Source: DATNBU01 sp964476185
Lineage (GTDB): Bacteria; Desulfobacterota; Binatia; UBA1149; CAITLU01
Length of the DNA stretch: 62,208 nt
Direction of reading: 5' to 3'
NCBI GenBank assembly: GCA_964476185.1
Contig: CAYYZO010000014.1
Span: 1 to 62,208, forward strand
Position numbers and translations under genes: made by a program. The notes beneath the pieces were generated by a model. The model had not been told where the DNA came from. It saw only the letters and a program-made list of their open reading frames with translations, and did not search any database. Of this stretch, positions 1 through 7,739 are shown in pieces. The number at the start of each line of letters is the position of its first letter. Positions within the stretch are counted from its first letter, which is position 1.

Positions 1-1
1 G

Positions 2-1093
2 TCAGAACGTCAGCACGTACCCGCGGCGCGGGTCGGCGCGTCCGTCCAGCGTGTCGAGGTAGACGCGGCGGATGGCGTCGCGGCCGGCGCTGCGTTCGAC
101 GGTGATCCAGTCCTTCGCCTGCGGCAGGAACGCGAGCCACGCCTCGCCCATGCGCTGCTGGAGCCCGGCCGCGCCCCACTCGCCGACGCGCTTGTCCACC
201 TGCGCGGGCGCGAAGAACAGCGTCGGCGTCGGTCCGGGGATCTCGACGCCGAACGCGAGGTTCTCCCAGTGCGTGCCGCCGACGCTGCAGCTGTAGCGCA
301 GGTTCTCGCCGAAGTGCCGGTGCACGGCCATCGTCACGTCGCGGTCGCCGGCCATGTCGACGAACACGGTCGGCGTGGTCGCCTCGAGCGAGGTGATGTC
401 GTCGTAGGCGACGACCTTGTGGTAGAGGCCGAGGCCTTCGACGAACGGCTTGTTCGCGCGGGACGTCAGGCCGACGAGCTCGATCGTGTCGCGTCCGCGC
501 TTGGCCACGCACGCCGCCAGCCCGATCGACGTCTTGCTGGATGCGCTCGAGACCACGACCGAGCGCGCCCCGAACCAGCGGTTGTCGGCGAGGAAGTCGT
601 CGATCAGCCACCCGGTCAGGAACAGCACGCGATACAGCATCTGCTCGGCTTCGCTGGCGCGGTCGTAGCCGGGGTCGCCCGCGCAGCGCGTGTACTGGTT
701 GTAGATCGCGGACAGGTCGCGGCGGTGCGCGGCGGTCTCGACGAAGCCGCCGGGACCGACCTCGCCGGCCGTGACCACGAAGTGCGTCGACATCGGCAGG
801 TAGCCGAAGACGCGCTCGCCGGCGCGGATGTCGGGGTGCGCGGAACGCTCGACCGTCGCGAAACCCCAGACCGGCACGGTTCCCCAGCCGTCCGGGGCGG
901 GGAAGAAGTCCCAGTAGCGCATCGCGCCGCCGAAGACCGCGTAGGTCACGTTGTTCGCGGTGAACGCGTAGGAGTCGACCGCCAGCAGCACCTGGCCGGG
1001 CTCGAGCGGGAGGTCTTCCGAGCGCCCGCGTTCGGCGAACTCGGTGCGGTGCAGGTCGTCCTTGGCGATCAGGAAATCGGTGACGGTGGGCAT
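2..1093 (-). CDS. DUF2855 family protein (MDR-oxidoreductase-like)
   Basis: 363 aa, complete; the stop TGA lies at the very edge of the window. The ATG at 1093 follows a good ribosome site (GAGGAGGAAG). The N-terminal half resembles the GroES-like half of quinone/zinc-type medium-chain oxidoreductases (PVWGFATVERS, AGERVFGYLPM). The second half looks like a Rossmann segment (SVVVSSASSKTSIGLA, then VELVGLTS-type strand). This order matches the uncharacterised DUF2855 family. No catalytic zinc ligands are obvious. The enzyme's substrate is unknown. It lies downstream of and in the same direction as a Crp/Fnr regulator, separated by 185 bp holding tandem repeats. Family assignment is fairly sure; an oxidoreductase role is inference from fold resemblance. 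Confidence 0.8.
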   Translation of the reverse strand: MPTVTDFLIAKDDLHRTEFAERGRSEDLPLEPGQVLLAVDSYAFTANNVTYAVFGGAMRYWDFFPAPDGWGTVPVWGFATVERSAHPDIRAGERVFGYLPMSTHFVVTAGEVGPGGFVETAAHRRDLSAIYNQYTRCAGDPGYDRASEAEQMLYRVLFLTGWLIDDFLADNRWFGARSVVVSSASSKTSIGLAACVAKRGRDTIELVGLTSRANKPFVEGLGLYHKVVAYDDITSLEATTPTVFVDMAGDRDVTMAVHRHFGENLRYSCSVGGTHWENLAFGVEIPGPTPTLFFAPAQVDKRVGEWGAAGLQQRMGEAWLAFLPQAKDWITVERSAGRDAIRRVYLDTLDGRADPRRGYVLTF

Positions 1094-1133
1094 GGTTCTT
1101 CCTCCTCGAAACGCATCAAGCGCGGTGTTCTCG

Positions 1134-1287
1134 GGCGAGCGACGGCGCCGCTCGGTCCATCTCTTCGTCGCTGGCGACTGCGTCCCTCGGTCCATCGGAA
1201 GGCGAGGGACTACGCCACTCGGTCCATCCGGAGGCCAGGGATCTCGTCGCTCTGTCCATCCGAAGGCGAGCGACTTCGTCACTCGCC
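1134..1287. repeat. Imperfect ~32-bp tandem repeat, about 4-5 copies
   Basis: Between the DUF2855 and Crp/Fnr genes a unit of about 32 bp recurs: units begin near 1134, 1171, 1201, 1233 and 1265. Each has the core CTCGGTCCATCCG followed by GAAGGCGAG and a GACT-like segment. The 1201-1232 and 1233-1264 copies are exactly 32 bp. There are no unique spacers, so it is not a CRISPR. It may be a dispersed intergenic repeat or a structured leader of the minus-strand DUF2855 gene. Confidence 0.7.
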
Positions 1288-1974
1288 AATGGCAGCGGTG
1301 ACGAGGCGGCGCAAGCCGGCGGTGTCGACGAGGATGACGCGGCCGTAATCGAGCTCGACCAGGCCCTCGCGCTCCCACGCCTTCAGCTGGCGGCCGGCGC
1401 TCTCCCGGGTGACGCCCGCCAGGCGTCCGAGTTCGTCCTGCGAGATGTGGATCGCGGGGCCGCGCGCGGTCGCCTCGCCGTGCGCCTCGTCGATGGCCAG
1501 GTGCAAGAGCTTGCGCGCGAGGCGCTCCGGCAGGTTCAGGAACGAAGCGTCGATGATCAGGTCCTCGGCGCGGCGGATGCGGCGCGAGAACAACTCGACG
1601 ACGCGGAACATCAGCTCCGGCTCCGTGCGGCAGAGCGCGAGCAGGTCTCGCCGAGCGAGCACCTCGAGGCAGGACGGCTCGGCCGTGCGCGCGTCGACCA
1701 CGCGCGGGCCGTCGTCGAACAGGCCGATCTCCCCGAACCATTGCCCGGGACCTGCGTAGTCGAGCACGACCTCCTTGCCCTCGGGCGAGGCGGCGCTGAA
1801 GCGCACGCGGCCCTCGGCGATCCCGTAGAACGCGACCGCTTCCTCCCCGCGCAGATAGACGACGGCATCGCGCTCGTAGCGGCGCGGCACGAGGATCTCG
1901 GCCAGTCGCGCGCGCACGGCGCCGGGGAGCGGTGCGAACAGCGGGCTCGCGTCGAGGAGTTCCTTGCTGGTCAC
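1279..1974 (-). CDS. Crp/Fnr family transcriptional regulator
   Basis: 231 aa from a GTG start. Residues about 10-120 form the cyclic-nucleotide-binding-type beta-roll (FYGIAEGRVRFSAASPEGKE, GPGQWFGEIGLFDDGPR). Residues about 150-225 form a Crp-type winged helix-turn-helix (ISQDELGRLAGVTRESAGRQL, then a wing ending in DYGRVILVD). The FGEIGLFD stretch and the following arginine resemble a ligand-binding phosphate cassette, so a small effector is plausible; no Cys cluster of the FNR type is present. The neighbouring DUF2855 gene in the same orientation is a possible target. Length is normal for the family. Confidence 0.92.
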   Translation of the reverse strand: MTSKELLDASPLFAPLPGAVRARLAEILVPRRYERDAVVYLRGEEAVAFYGIAEGRVRFSAASPEGKEVVLDYAGPGQWFGEIGLFDDGPRVVDARTAEPSCLEVLARRDLLALCRTEPELMFRVVELFSRRIRRAEDLIIDASFLNLPERLARKLLHLAIDEAHGEATARGPAIHISQDELGRLAGVTRESAGRQLKAWEREGLVELDYGRVILVDTAGLRRLVTAAIGE

Positions 1975-2107
1975 GCGCGCGCGGTTTCCGGCATCGCGCG
2001 GGCCGGGTCAAGCCGCTTCGGCCTCTCAGGCCTCACAATACTCGCAGGACTCGCGGGAGCGCGCCTCGCTTCGGTTCGTCCCGGCAGCACGGCGGAGTCC
2101 CTCCCGC

Positions 2108-2137
2108 GGGCGCGTCCTCGTGGACGAGGACGCGCCC
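2108..2137 (-). terminator. Strong hairpin downstream of the secreted DUF1566 gene
   Basis: A perfect 13-bp stem (GGGCGCGTCCTCG and its complement) with a 4-nt loop lies 8 bp past the stop codon of the minus-strand gene that ends at 2146. There is no T-run, as is common at this GC content, so it is called a terminator from position and stability only. Confidence 0.6.
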
Positions 2138-2145
2138 GACGAGCG

Positions 2146-3048
2146 TCAGTTCCCGCCCCGGACCGCTCGCGCCAGCGACGACTGCGTTTTCTGGTGAGCG
2201 GCGATACCGCCGTCGGTGAGGTTCACCCTCCAAGCCGAGTTCGTGTTCTGCGATACCGTCGACACGGACCATTGGTAGCCGTCCGTTCCGGGCGCGAACT
2301 CGGGATGGACGCAGGGATTCGCGCAGGAAGGAAACTTTCCCTGCAGGATCGTCTGGAGTTCCTGCACGGTCGGAAGGCGCCAGTCGCAGTGGTTCGCGTA
2401 ACACCCCGTGGCCGTCGGCCCGAGGTCCGGGTTCTCGTCGTCCGGCGCGGCCGCCCCAGGGCCGATCGGCGAGTTGAGGCGGACGAGGAAGTCGTCGAAC
2501 ACGCTGCCGTTGGGAACCGAGAGGAAATCCGCCCACGTGTAGAGATTGTCGGCGTCGTGGGGATTGGTGATGTTCTGGACGTCGTTGCCGGCGTCCTTCT
2601 TCTCCCACTCCAGGCCCGTTTCGCGATCGATGATGGTCGGGCCGCTGGTGTCGAAGCGCTCTTCGTAGCACGCGGTGGTATCGAGCAGGCAACCGGCGCT
2701 GCAGCCGATCGTTCCCCCGGCGAAACCGAGCAGCGCGCAGCTCGCGCCGTCGAGGTCGTTCGCTTCGCATTCCTCGCCGGCTTCCAGGACCTGGTTGCCG
2801 CACTCCGGCCGGGCCAGGCATTCCGCGAGGTCCTCGGCACAGGTGCCGCCGCACTCGCAGACCAGCGTCAGGTTCTGTCCGACGGCCTTGCGCAGCACCC
2901 TCAGGGCGTCCGGCGCCCCGACGCTCCCCGAATCGTCGACATCGCCGCACACCTGGACCGGACTGCAGGTCTGGGCGTAGCCGGTGGCCGGCATGGCGGC
3001 GAACGAAAGCAGGGACAGAAGCGCGAGGAAGGGGATCATGGTGTTCAC
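2146..3048 (-). CDS. Secreted protein: dockerin-like module, Cys-rich spacer, DUF1566 domain
   Basis: 300 aa. GTG start at 3048 has an AGGAG site 9 nt upstream; the in-frame ATG at 3039 is too far from it. A signal peptide ends near AMPATGYAQ. Residues about 33-64 carry a dockerin-like EF-hand motif (CGDVDDSGSVGAPDALRVL) that may bind calcium. A Cys-rich segment follows (CGNQVLEAGEECEANDLDG, similar to Myxococcus-type Cys-rich repeats). The C-terminal half is a DUF1566/Lcl domain with the usual landmarks: TGLEWEKKD, DWRLPTVQELQTIL, YQWSVST and ARAVRGGN. Predicted extracellular or surface-associated; the ligand is unknown. Here the dockerin-like part is N-terminal, unlike in most relatives in this window. 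Confidence 0.88.
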   Translation of the reverse strand: MNTMIPFLALLSLLSFAAMPATGYAQTCSPVQVCGDVDDSGSVGAPDALRVLRKAVGQNLTLVCECGGTCAEDLAECLARPECGNQVLEAGEECEANDLDGASCALLGFAGGTIGCSAGCLLDTTACYEERFDTSGPTIIDRETGLEWEKKDAGNDVQNITNPHDADNLYTWADFLSVPNGSVFDDFLVRLNSPIGPGAAAPDDENPDLGPTATGCYANHCDWRLPTVQELQTILQGKFPSCANPCVHPEFAPGTDGYQWSVSTVSQNTNSAWRVNLTDGGIAAHQKTQSSLARAVRGGN

Positions 3049-3161
3049 TTCGAAAGACTCCTGGTTCGGGGACTCGTCCGCGGTGGCCGCCTGGCGGCGG
3101 GGGCACGGCGGTCGGCAGCGTTCCTGACAAGCAGGCTAGCCGAGGCGGCGTCCGCGAGTCT

Positions 3162-3181
3162 GGAAAGAACTCGGAAAGAAC
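3162..3181. promoter_or_regulatory. Direct repeat GGAAAGAAC with 11-bp period
   Basis: Two exact copies of GGAAAGAAC lie at 3162-3170 and 3173-3181, one helical turn apart, about 115-135 bp upstream of the minus-strand secreted gene starting at 3048. Tandem sites with an 11-bp period are typical of OmpR/PhoB-type activators. Role inferred only. Confidence 0.3.
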
Positions 3182-3334
3182 GGCGAAATCGGCGGGGCCG
3201 CCTCGAGTTTTCTCGAGATTGCGAGCTACCTCGCAGTCTCCGGCTCCGCGGGAGGCTAGGGTGCGCGTCATCTCGAATCACCGGCCGAACCACCGGCGCC
3301 CGGGCGCATCGTCCGCGGCGCCCGAAGGAGCACC

Positions 3335-4114
3335 ATGCGCAACCCGACCGCCATCGAAAAGCCCGCCGTCCGCAGCCTCGTCTCCGCCGAGGAGTGGGCC
3401 GTCCGCGAGGACCTCGCGGCCTGCTACCGCCTCGTCGCCCATTACGGCTGGACCGACATGATCTTCACGCACATCTCCGCGCGCGTGCCGGGCGAAGAGG
3501 GGCGCTTCCTGATCAACCCGTACGGCTGGCTGTTCGACGAGATCACGGCCTCCAGCCTCGTGAAGGTGGACTGGGACGGCCACGCGGTGCACCAGACCGG
3601 CGAGATGACGAACCCCGCCGGCTTCACGATCCACAGCGCCGTGCACATGGCGCGCGAGGACGCCGGCTGTGTGATCCACCTGCACACGCTCGACGGCACG
3701 GCGGTCTCGGCGATGGCCGAGGGGCTGCTGCCGCTCAACCAGACGGCGCTGCTCGTGCGCGACACGCTCGCGACGCACGAGTACGAAGGCGTCGCGCTCG
3801 ACCACGACGAGCGGCCGCGTCTCGTCGCCGACCTCGGCGACAAGCAGACGATGCTGCTGCGCAACCACGGGACGCTGGCGATCGGCTCGACCGTCGCCGA
3901 GGCGTTCACGAAGATCTACTTCCTGGAGCGGGCGTGCTCGATGCAGGTGCGTTCGCTCGCGGCGGGCCGCGACGCGCTCTCGTATCCTTCCGACGAAGTC
4001 ATCGCGAAGACCGCGGATCAGGGCCAGTCGGGACTCGAGTTCGTCGCGAACCACCTGTGCTGGCCGGCGCTGCGGCGCATGCTCGACCGCCGCGAGCCCG
4101 GCTATCGGGACTGA
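3335..4114 (+). CDS. Class II aldolase/adducin family protein
   Basis: 259 aa; ATG preceded by AAGGAG. Cytoplasmic class II aldolase fold throughout. The metal-site histidines are visible in HLHTLDGTAV (about residues 112-121) and in NHGTLAIG (about 178-185). WTDMIFTHISARVPG and FLINPYGWLFDEITASSLV match the start of the fold. Length is standard. Family members include sugar-phosphate aldolases/epimerases, but many divergent ones in lipid-degrading bacteria have no known substrate, so a specific sugar role is not claimed. It stands alone, divergent from the secreted gene before it and convergent with a sulfotransferase. Confidence 0.9.
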   Translation: MRNPTAIEKPAVRSLVSAEEWAVREDLAACYRLVAHYGWTDMIFTHISARVPGEEGRFLINPYGWLFDEITASSLVKVDWDGHAVHQTGEMTNPAGFTIHSAVHMAREDAGCVIHLHTLDGTAVSAMAEGLLPLNQTALLVRDTLATHEYEGVALDHDERPRLVADLGDKQTMLLRNHGTLAIGSTVAEAFTKIYFLERACSMQVRSLAAGRDALSYPSDEVIAKTADQGQSGLEFVANHLCWPALRRMLDRREPGYRD

Positions 4115-4204
4115 AGTCGCCTCGCCCGAACAGCGTTCACGCTGCGACGGTCGAGTGCGCCGCGATCGCAGGCCGCGGTGGGAACGAACGGGGTGCGGCC
4201 CGCT

Positions 4205-5071
4205 TCAGGCCGCACCGACGAGCCGCTTCCAGCCGTCGATCTCGGGCGCGAGCAGCGTCTCGAGTTCGGCGCGGAAGCGTTCGGGCACTTCGGAACGCCC
4301 GGTCGGGTTGACGACGCTGCGCAGCAGCTTCGGGTCGACGAAGCGCGGATCGTCCGCGACGCCGAGGAACCCCGTCACGCGCGCGAGCAGCTCGGCCGGT
4401 CGTTGCTCGACCTCCTCGAACGTGCCGACGAAGACGTTCCGGTCGCCGACGGCCGCGCGCCAGGTCGCGAGGTTCTCCTCGTAGCGCGCGCAGCGCAGCT
4501 GGTACGGATCGCGGAAGAACGCCGTCCACTCGTCGTCGCGGACGTCCCCGGCGCGACGTCCGCGGTTGCGCACGAGGTCCTTCTTCGCGTGCGACCACGC
4601 GCGGTCGACGGGGTGGCGCACCATCACGAGCGCCTTCACGTCCGGACGCAGCGCCGCGACTTCCGCGACGAGGTCGGGGTCCATCGCCGCGTAGCTGGCC
4701 GTCGCTTCGCCGCGGATCTTCGGGCGGTACGGCAGGCCGTATCGTCGCAGCGAGCGTGCCTGCTTCGCGAGCCAGCGCGGCCACGGGTCGTGGAAGTGCG
4801 CGAGGTACCAGTCGAGCAGCGCCGACTCGAACCTGGGACTCGAGCGATCCTTCAGACGGCTGAAGAAGAAGATCTCCTTGGGGTCGGTGAGGAAGACCTC
4901 GGGGTGCGTGGTCAGGACCTGGTGCAGCCAGGTCGTTCCGGTGCGCTGCGGCCCGACGATCAGGAAGTCGGGAAAGCGGTCGAGCGAGAGGCGTTCGCTC
5001 TCGATCTCGACGTAGCGCAGGCGCTCGCGGATGTCGGACGGGATCAGGGCGGTCTCCTTCGGGGCGCGCAT
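4205..5071 (-). CDS. Sulfotransferase family protein
   Basis: 288 aa, ATG start. The 5'-phosphosulfate loop for PAPS is VGPQRTGTTWLHQVL (about residues 38-52). The 3'-phosphate segment is VMVRHPVDRAWSHAKK with the conserved Arg and Ser. PKEIFFFSR and the C-terminal helix resemble glycan/lipid sulfotransferases of the Sulfotransfer_1/3 type. It should move sulfate from PAPS to an unknown acceptor. It is divergent from a second, shorter sulfotransferase-like gene at 5243. Confidence 0.9.
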   Translation of the reverse strand: MRAPKETALIPSDIRERLRYVEIESERLSLDRFPDFLIVGPQRTGTTWLHQVLTTHPEVFLTDPKEIFFFSRLKDRSSPRFESALLDWYLAHFHDPWPRWLAKQARSLRRYGLPYRPKIRGEATASYAAMDPDLVAEVAALRPDVKALVMVRHPVDRAWSHAKKDLVRNRGRRAGDVRDDEWTAFFRDPYQLRCARYEENLATWRAAVGDRNVFVGTFEEVEQRPAELLARVTGFLGVADDPRFVDPKLLRSVVNPTGRSEVPERFRAELETLLAPEIDGWKRLVGAA

Positions 5072-5208
5072 CGCGCGGCGGTCTCGCTCGTCGCGGGCCA
5101 GGGGGCCCGCGACATCGTCCGCCGCGGGGCGACGTCGGCTCGCGACCCTTACGCGATCCCCGGTCCTTACGAAAATCGCCGCCGGCGCCGGACGAAGCCG
5201 GCCGCGAT

Positions 5209-5237
5209 TTGGCTCGCGGCCCGACGCACGCTAGCAG
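5209..5237 (+). promoter_or_regulatory. Candidate sigma-70-type promoter TTGGCT-17-TAGCAG
   Basis: TTGGCT (5209-5214) and TAGCAG (5232-5237) are separated by exactly 17 bp. The ATG of the downstream gene begins 6 nt after the -10 box, so the transcript would be almost leaderless. The same arrangement occurs at 17525 and 33191. Confidence 0.5.
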
Positions 5238-5242
5238 GAGTG

Positions 5243-5824
5243 ATGCCGCGCGATTTCGTCACCGTCGTCTCCGGTCTTCCGCGCTCGGGCACCTCGATGC
5301 TGATGCGCATGCTGGAGGCCGGCGGGATCCCCGCCGTGACCGACCGCGTGCGCACGGCCGACGACGACAACCCGCACGGCTACTTCGAGCTCGAGGCGGT
5401 CAAGGAGCTTCCGCAGAACGCGGGGTGGCTTGCGGACGCCGAAGGCCGCGCGGTCAAGGTCGTCTCGGCGCTGCTCGACAAGCTGCCGGCCGGTCGCCGC
5501 TACCGCGTCGTGTTCCTCGAGCGCGACCTCGCCGAGGTGCTCGCGTCGCAGCGGCGCATGCTCGAGCGGCGAGGGGAGGACGCCGAACGCGTCCCCGACG
5601 AGGCGATGGCCGGGATGTTCCGCCGTCACGTCGCGACCGTGCTCGAGCGCGCGCGCGTGCGGCCGGAGATGCCGGTGCTGCTGCTGCGCCACGGCGACGT
5701 GCTCGCGGACCCGGTGACGGCCGCCCGGGCGCTCGAGGATTTCCTCGGCGGCGGGCTTCGCGTGACGGAGATGGCGGCGGCCGTGGATTCGGCGCTGTGG
5801 CGCCAACGCGCCGGGCGCGGCTGA
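5243..5824 (+). CDS. Short sulfotransferase-like P-loop protein
   Basis: 193 aa. The start MPRDFVTVVSG was chosen because the PAPS-binding loop SGLPRSGTSMLMRML follows at residues 9-23 and GCAGGAG precedes the ATG. A second landmark is YRVVFLERDLAEVLASQRRML, the 3'-phosphate binding segment with Arg and Ser. It is much shorter than normal sulfotransferases (250-300 aa) but this compact form, with the helix region LLLRHGDVLADPVTAARAL near the end, is seen in small bacterial P-loop sulfotransferases. Substrate unknown. Divergent from the 288-aa sulfotransferase gene. Confidence 0.8.
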   Translation: MPRDFVTVVSGLPRSGTSMLMRMLEAGGIPAVTDRVRTADDDNPHGYFELEAVKELPQNAGWLADAEGRAVKVVSALLDKLPAGRRYRVVFLERDLAEVLASQRRMLERRGEDAERVPDEAMAGMFRRHVATVLERARVRPEMPVLLLRHGDVLADPVTAARALEDFLGGGLRVTEMAAAVDSALWRQRAGRG

Positions 5825-5910
5825 GCGCGGAGGGCAAGGCGGCATCCGGCGGAACACGCGCCGCGGGCAGGTAGAGGCGAGGACCTGTGGCGGGCGGCGC
5901 CCGGCGCTCG

Positions 5911-6501
5911 TCAGCGGCGCGCGGAAACCGGCAGCGCGACCGAACTGTCCGGTCCCGGGTTGCCCGGCGCGCGAGGAAGCCCCGCCTCGTCGAGGCTCGT
6001 GCGGTGGATCGCCGTCGCGTCCGTGCGCACGCTGCCGCCCCGGTCGTAGGAGATCACCCAGCGGTACCAGAGCACCTTGCCCTGGAGCGCGCGCGCGGCG
6101 TTCGCGTCGATCGCGTACGAGACCTCCTCGGCGCCCTTGCGGTACTGCCCGCGATCCGTGCGCGGACCCGACAGCGTCAGGCGGCCGTTCTCGTTCACGG
6201 CCGGCACCGGATCGGAAGCATCGGCGATGCGGTACTCGAGCGTCACGCGCGTGATCGGGTAGATGCCGACGTTGAGCCGGCCGACGAGGCGGATGCCGCC
6301 GGCCGCGCGCTCGGACTGGCAAAGGATCACGCCCGGCTCGTCCCGCTGGATCGACAGCGGCTCGGCCTGCTTCCCGGTCATCGTCGAGCAGCCGGACAGC
6401 GCGGCTGCGAGAAGGGCGCCGGCGACGAGCCGCGAGGGGCGGACGTTCGTGCGCAGGAAACGGAGGCGACCGGTCTTCATCATCGTCGTCAGGTGGTTCA
6501 T
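5911..6501 (-). CDS. Predicted outer-membrane lipoprotein
   Basis: 196 aa from ATG at 6501, which overlaps the stop of the preceding kinase gene as ATGA; a later start MMKTGR at 6483 is also possible. A hydrophobic segment (LVAGALLAAALSGC) ends in a lipobox with Cys38. The mature part (about 160 aa) contains beta-rich segments such as ITRVTLEYRIADASDP and GKVLWYRWVISYDRGG and has no domain I recognise. Overlap with the kinase gene indicates translational coupling, but a shared function is not evident. Confidence 0.75.
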   Translation of the reverse strand: MNHLTTMMKTGRLRFLRTNVRPSRLVAGALLAAALSGCSTMTGKQAEPLSIQRDEPGVILCQSERAAGGIRLVGRLNVGIYPITRVTLEYRIADASDPVPAVNENGRLTLSGPRTDRGQYRKGAEEVSYAIDANAARALQGKVLWYRWVISYDRGGSVRTDATAIHRTSLDEAGLPRAPGNPGPDSSVALPVSARR

Positions 6502-7526
6502 CGGATCCCGCGGATCATCGACAGGGCCTCCTCGGCCATCTGCTCGACCTGGACCCGGAACAGGTCGAGCGCCATGCCGGGGTCGCCCATGACGCCCTTC
6601 TGGTAGCGCGCGAGCACGCCCTCGACGATCGCCGCGAGGCGCCACCACTGGAACGCGCGGTAGTAGTCGACGCCGTCGACGCTGTGCCCGCTGCGCTCGG
6701 TGTAGGCGGCGAGGAACTCGTCGCGCGTCAGGAAGCCGCCGGTGGACGTCGGCATCGCCACCGCCTGGCTCGGGCCTTCCTCGCCGGCCTCGGCCCAGTT
6801 GTTCATCAGGTATCCGACGTCGGCGAGCGTGTCGCCGAGCGTGCAGAGCTCCCAGTCGAGCACCGCGGCCACGCGGCCGTCCTTCGTGGCGAGCATGTTG
6901 CCGAGGCGGTAGTCGCCGTGGACGATGCCCGTGTACTTCTGCTCGGGCTTCTTCTGCAGCAGCAGGTCGAAGGTCTCGTCCATCGACGCGAGCTCGCGCG
7001 TCTTCGTCTTCTCCCACTGCGTGCGCCAGCGGCTGAGCTGGCGGTCCAGGTAGGCTTCCTTGCGGCCGAGGTCGCCGAGGCCGACCTGGTCGGGGTCGAG
7101 CGTGTGCAGCGCGACGAGCGCGTCGAGCACCGACTCGCTGAGCCTGCCGCGCAGGGACGGGTCCGGCAGGGTCTCGCGCACCATCGCCGGCGTGTCGAGC
7201 ACCGCGCCGTCGACGAAGTCCATCACGTAGAACGGCGCGCCGTTGACGGCGTCGTCCGTGCACAGGGCGAGGGCGGGCGGCACCGGCACGCGGCTGCCGG
7301 CCAGGGCGCTGATGATCCGGTGCTCGCGGCCCATGTCGTGCGCGGTGGCCAGCACCGCGCCGAGCGGCGGGCGGCGCAGCACGACGCGGCGTCCGCCGGC
7401 GCCGGTGACCTTGTAGGTGAGGTTCGAGTGACCGCCGGTGATCGCGTCGAAGTCGAGCGGCGCCGCGAGGTCGCGAATGTTGGCGGTCAGCCAGGCGGTG
7501 ACCTTGGGCTCGTCGATTCCTTTCAA
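6498..7526 (-). CDS. Phosphotransferase family protein (APH-like, ACAD10/11 type)
   Basis: 342 aa from a TTG start without a clear ribosome site, so the N-terminus is uncertain. Protein-kinase-like fold of the aminoglycoside phosphotransferase group: GGHSNLTYKV nucleotide loop (about 31-40), catalytic loop IVHGDYRLGNML with the Brenner Asp, and metal site VLDWELCTLGD. FYVMDFVDG is the hinge. The closest functional relatives are the APH-like modules of ACAD10/ACAD11, which phosphorylate 4-hydroxyacyl-CoAs during fatty acid breakdown. That substrate is an inference; an antibiotic-resistance role is unlikely. Confidence 0.88.
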   Translation of the reverse strand: MKGIDEPKVTAWLTANIRDLAAPLDFDAITGGHSNLTYKVTGAGGRRVVLRRPPLGAVLATAHDMGREHRIISALAGSRVPVPPALALCTDDAVNGAPFYVMDFVDGAVLDTPAMVRETLPDPSLRGRLSESVLDALVALHTLDPDQVGLGDLGRKEAYLDRQLSRWRTQWEKTKTRELASMDETFDLLLQKKPEQKYTGIVHGDYRLGNMLATKDGRVAAVLDWELCTLGDTLADVGYLMNNWAEAGEEGPSQAVAMPTSTGGFLTRDEFLAAYTERSGHSVDGVDYYRAFQWWRLAAIVEGVLARYQKGVMGDPGMALDLFRVQVEQMAEEALSMIRGIR

Positions 7527-7630
7527 CGGAGTGGGCGCGCTCCTCTTCGGTGTCGGCGCCCCGGGGCGCGTCTCGAGGGCTGTGGTTGCCCGTTTCGGGG
7601 CTTCAGATCAACGCCGGAGCGTCGGGCGGA

Positions 7631-7734
7631 CCGTCGGGCGACGGTTCCGGCGCCGGGCCGCGACGCGTCGCGCCCCGTCCCGCCGTTCGTGGCGGCCGCG
7701 TCCCGCGCCTCCCGATCGGGCGGCGCGGGACGCG
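7631..7734. repeat. Cluster of three palindromes downstream of the DUF1329 gene
   Basis: The 213-bp gap 7527-7739 holds ACCGTC/GACGGT with a 4-nt loop (about 7631-7646), the palindrome CGCGACGCGTCGCG (7659-7672), and a 38-bp near-perfect palindrome (7697-7734: 13-bp arms CGCGTCCCGCGCC flanking CCCGATCGGG). The last ends only 5 bp beyond the DUF1329 stop and is a probable terminator; together they resemble a REP-like cluster. Confidence 0.6.
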
Positions 7735-7739
7735 TTCCA

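Noticed and set aside
1134..1287. Possible CRISPR array
   Set aside because: Units are directly adjacent with no unique spacers, and no cas genes are near.
4178..5242. Long plus-strand open frame before the short sulfotransferase
   Set aside because: It is the complement of the well-supported sulfotransferase at 4205-5071; only the part from 5243 has homology features.
6498..7526. Aminoglycoside resistance gene
   Set aside because: The APH-like fold is present, but the sequence type and lipid-oxidation context point to the ACAD10/11 group rather than antibiotic modification.
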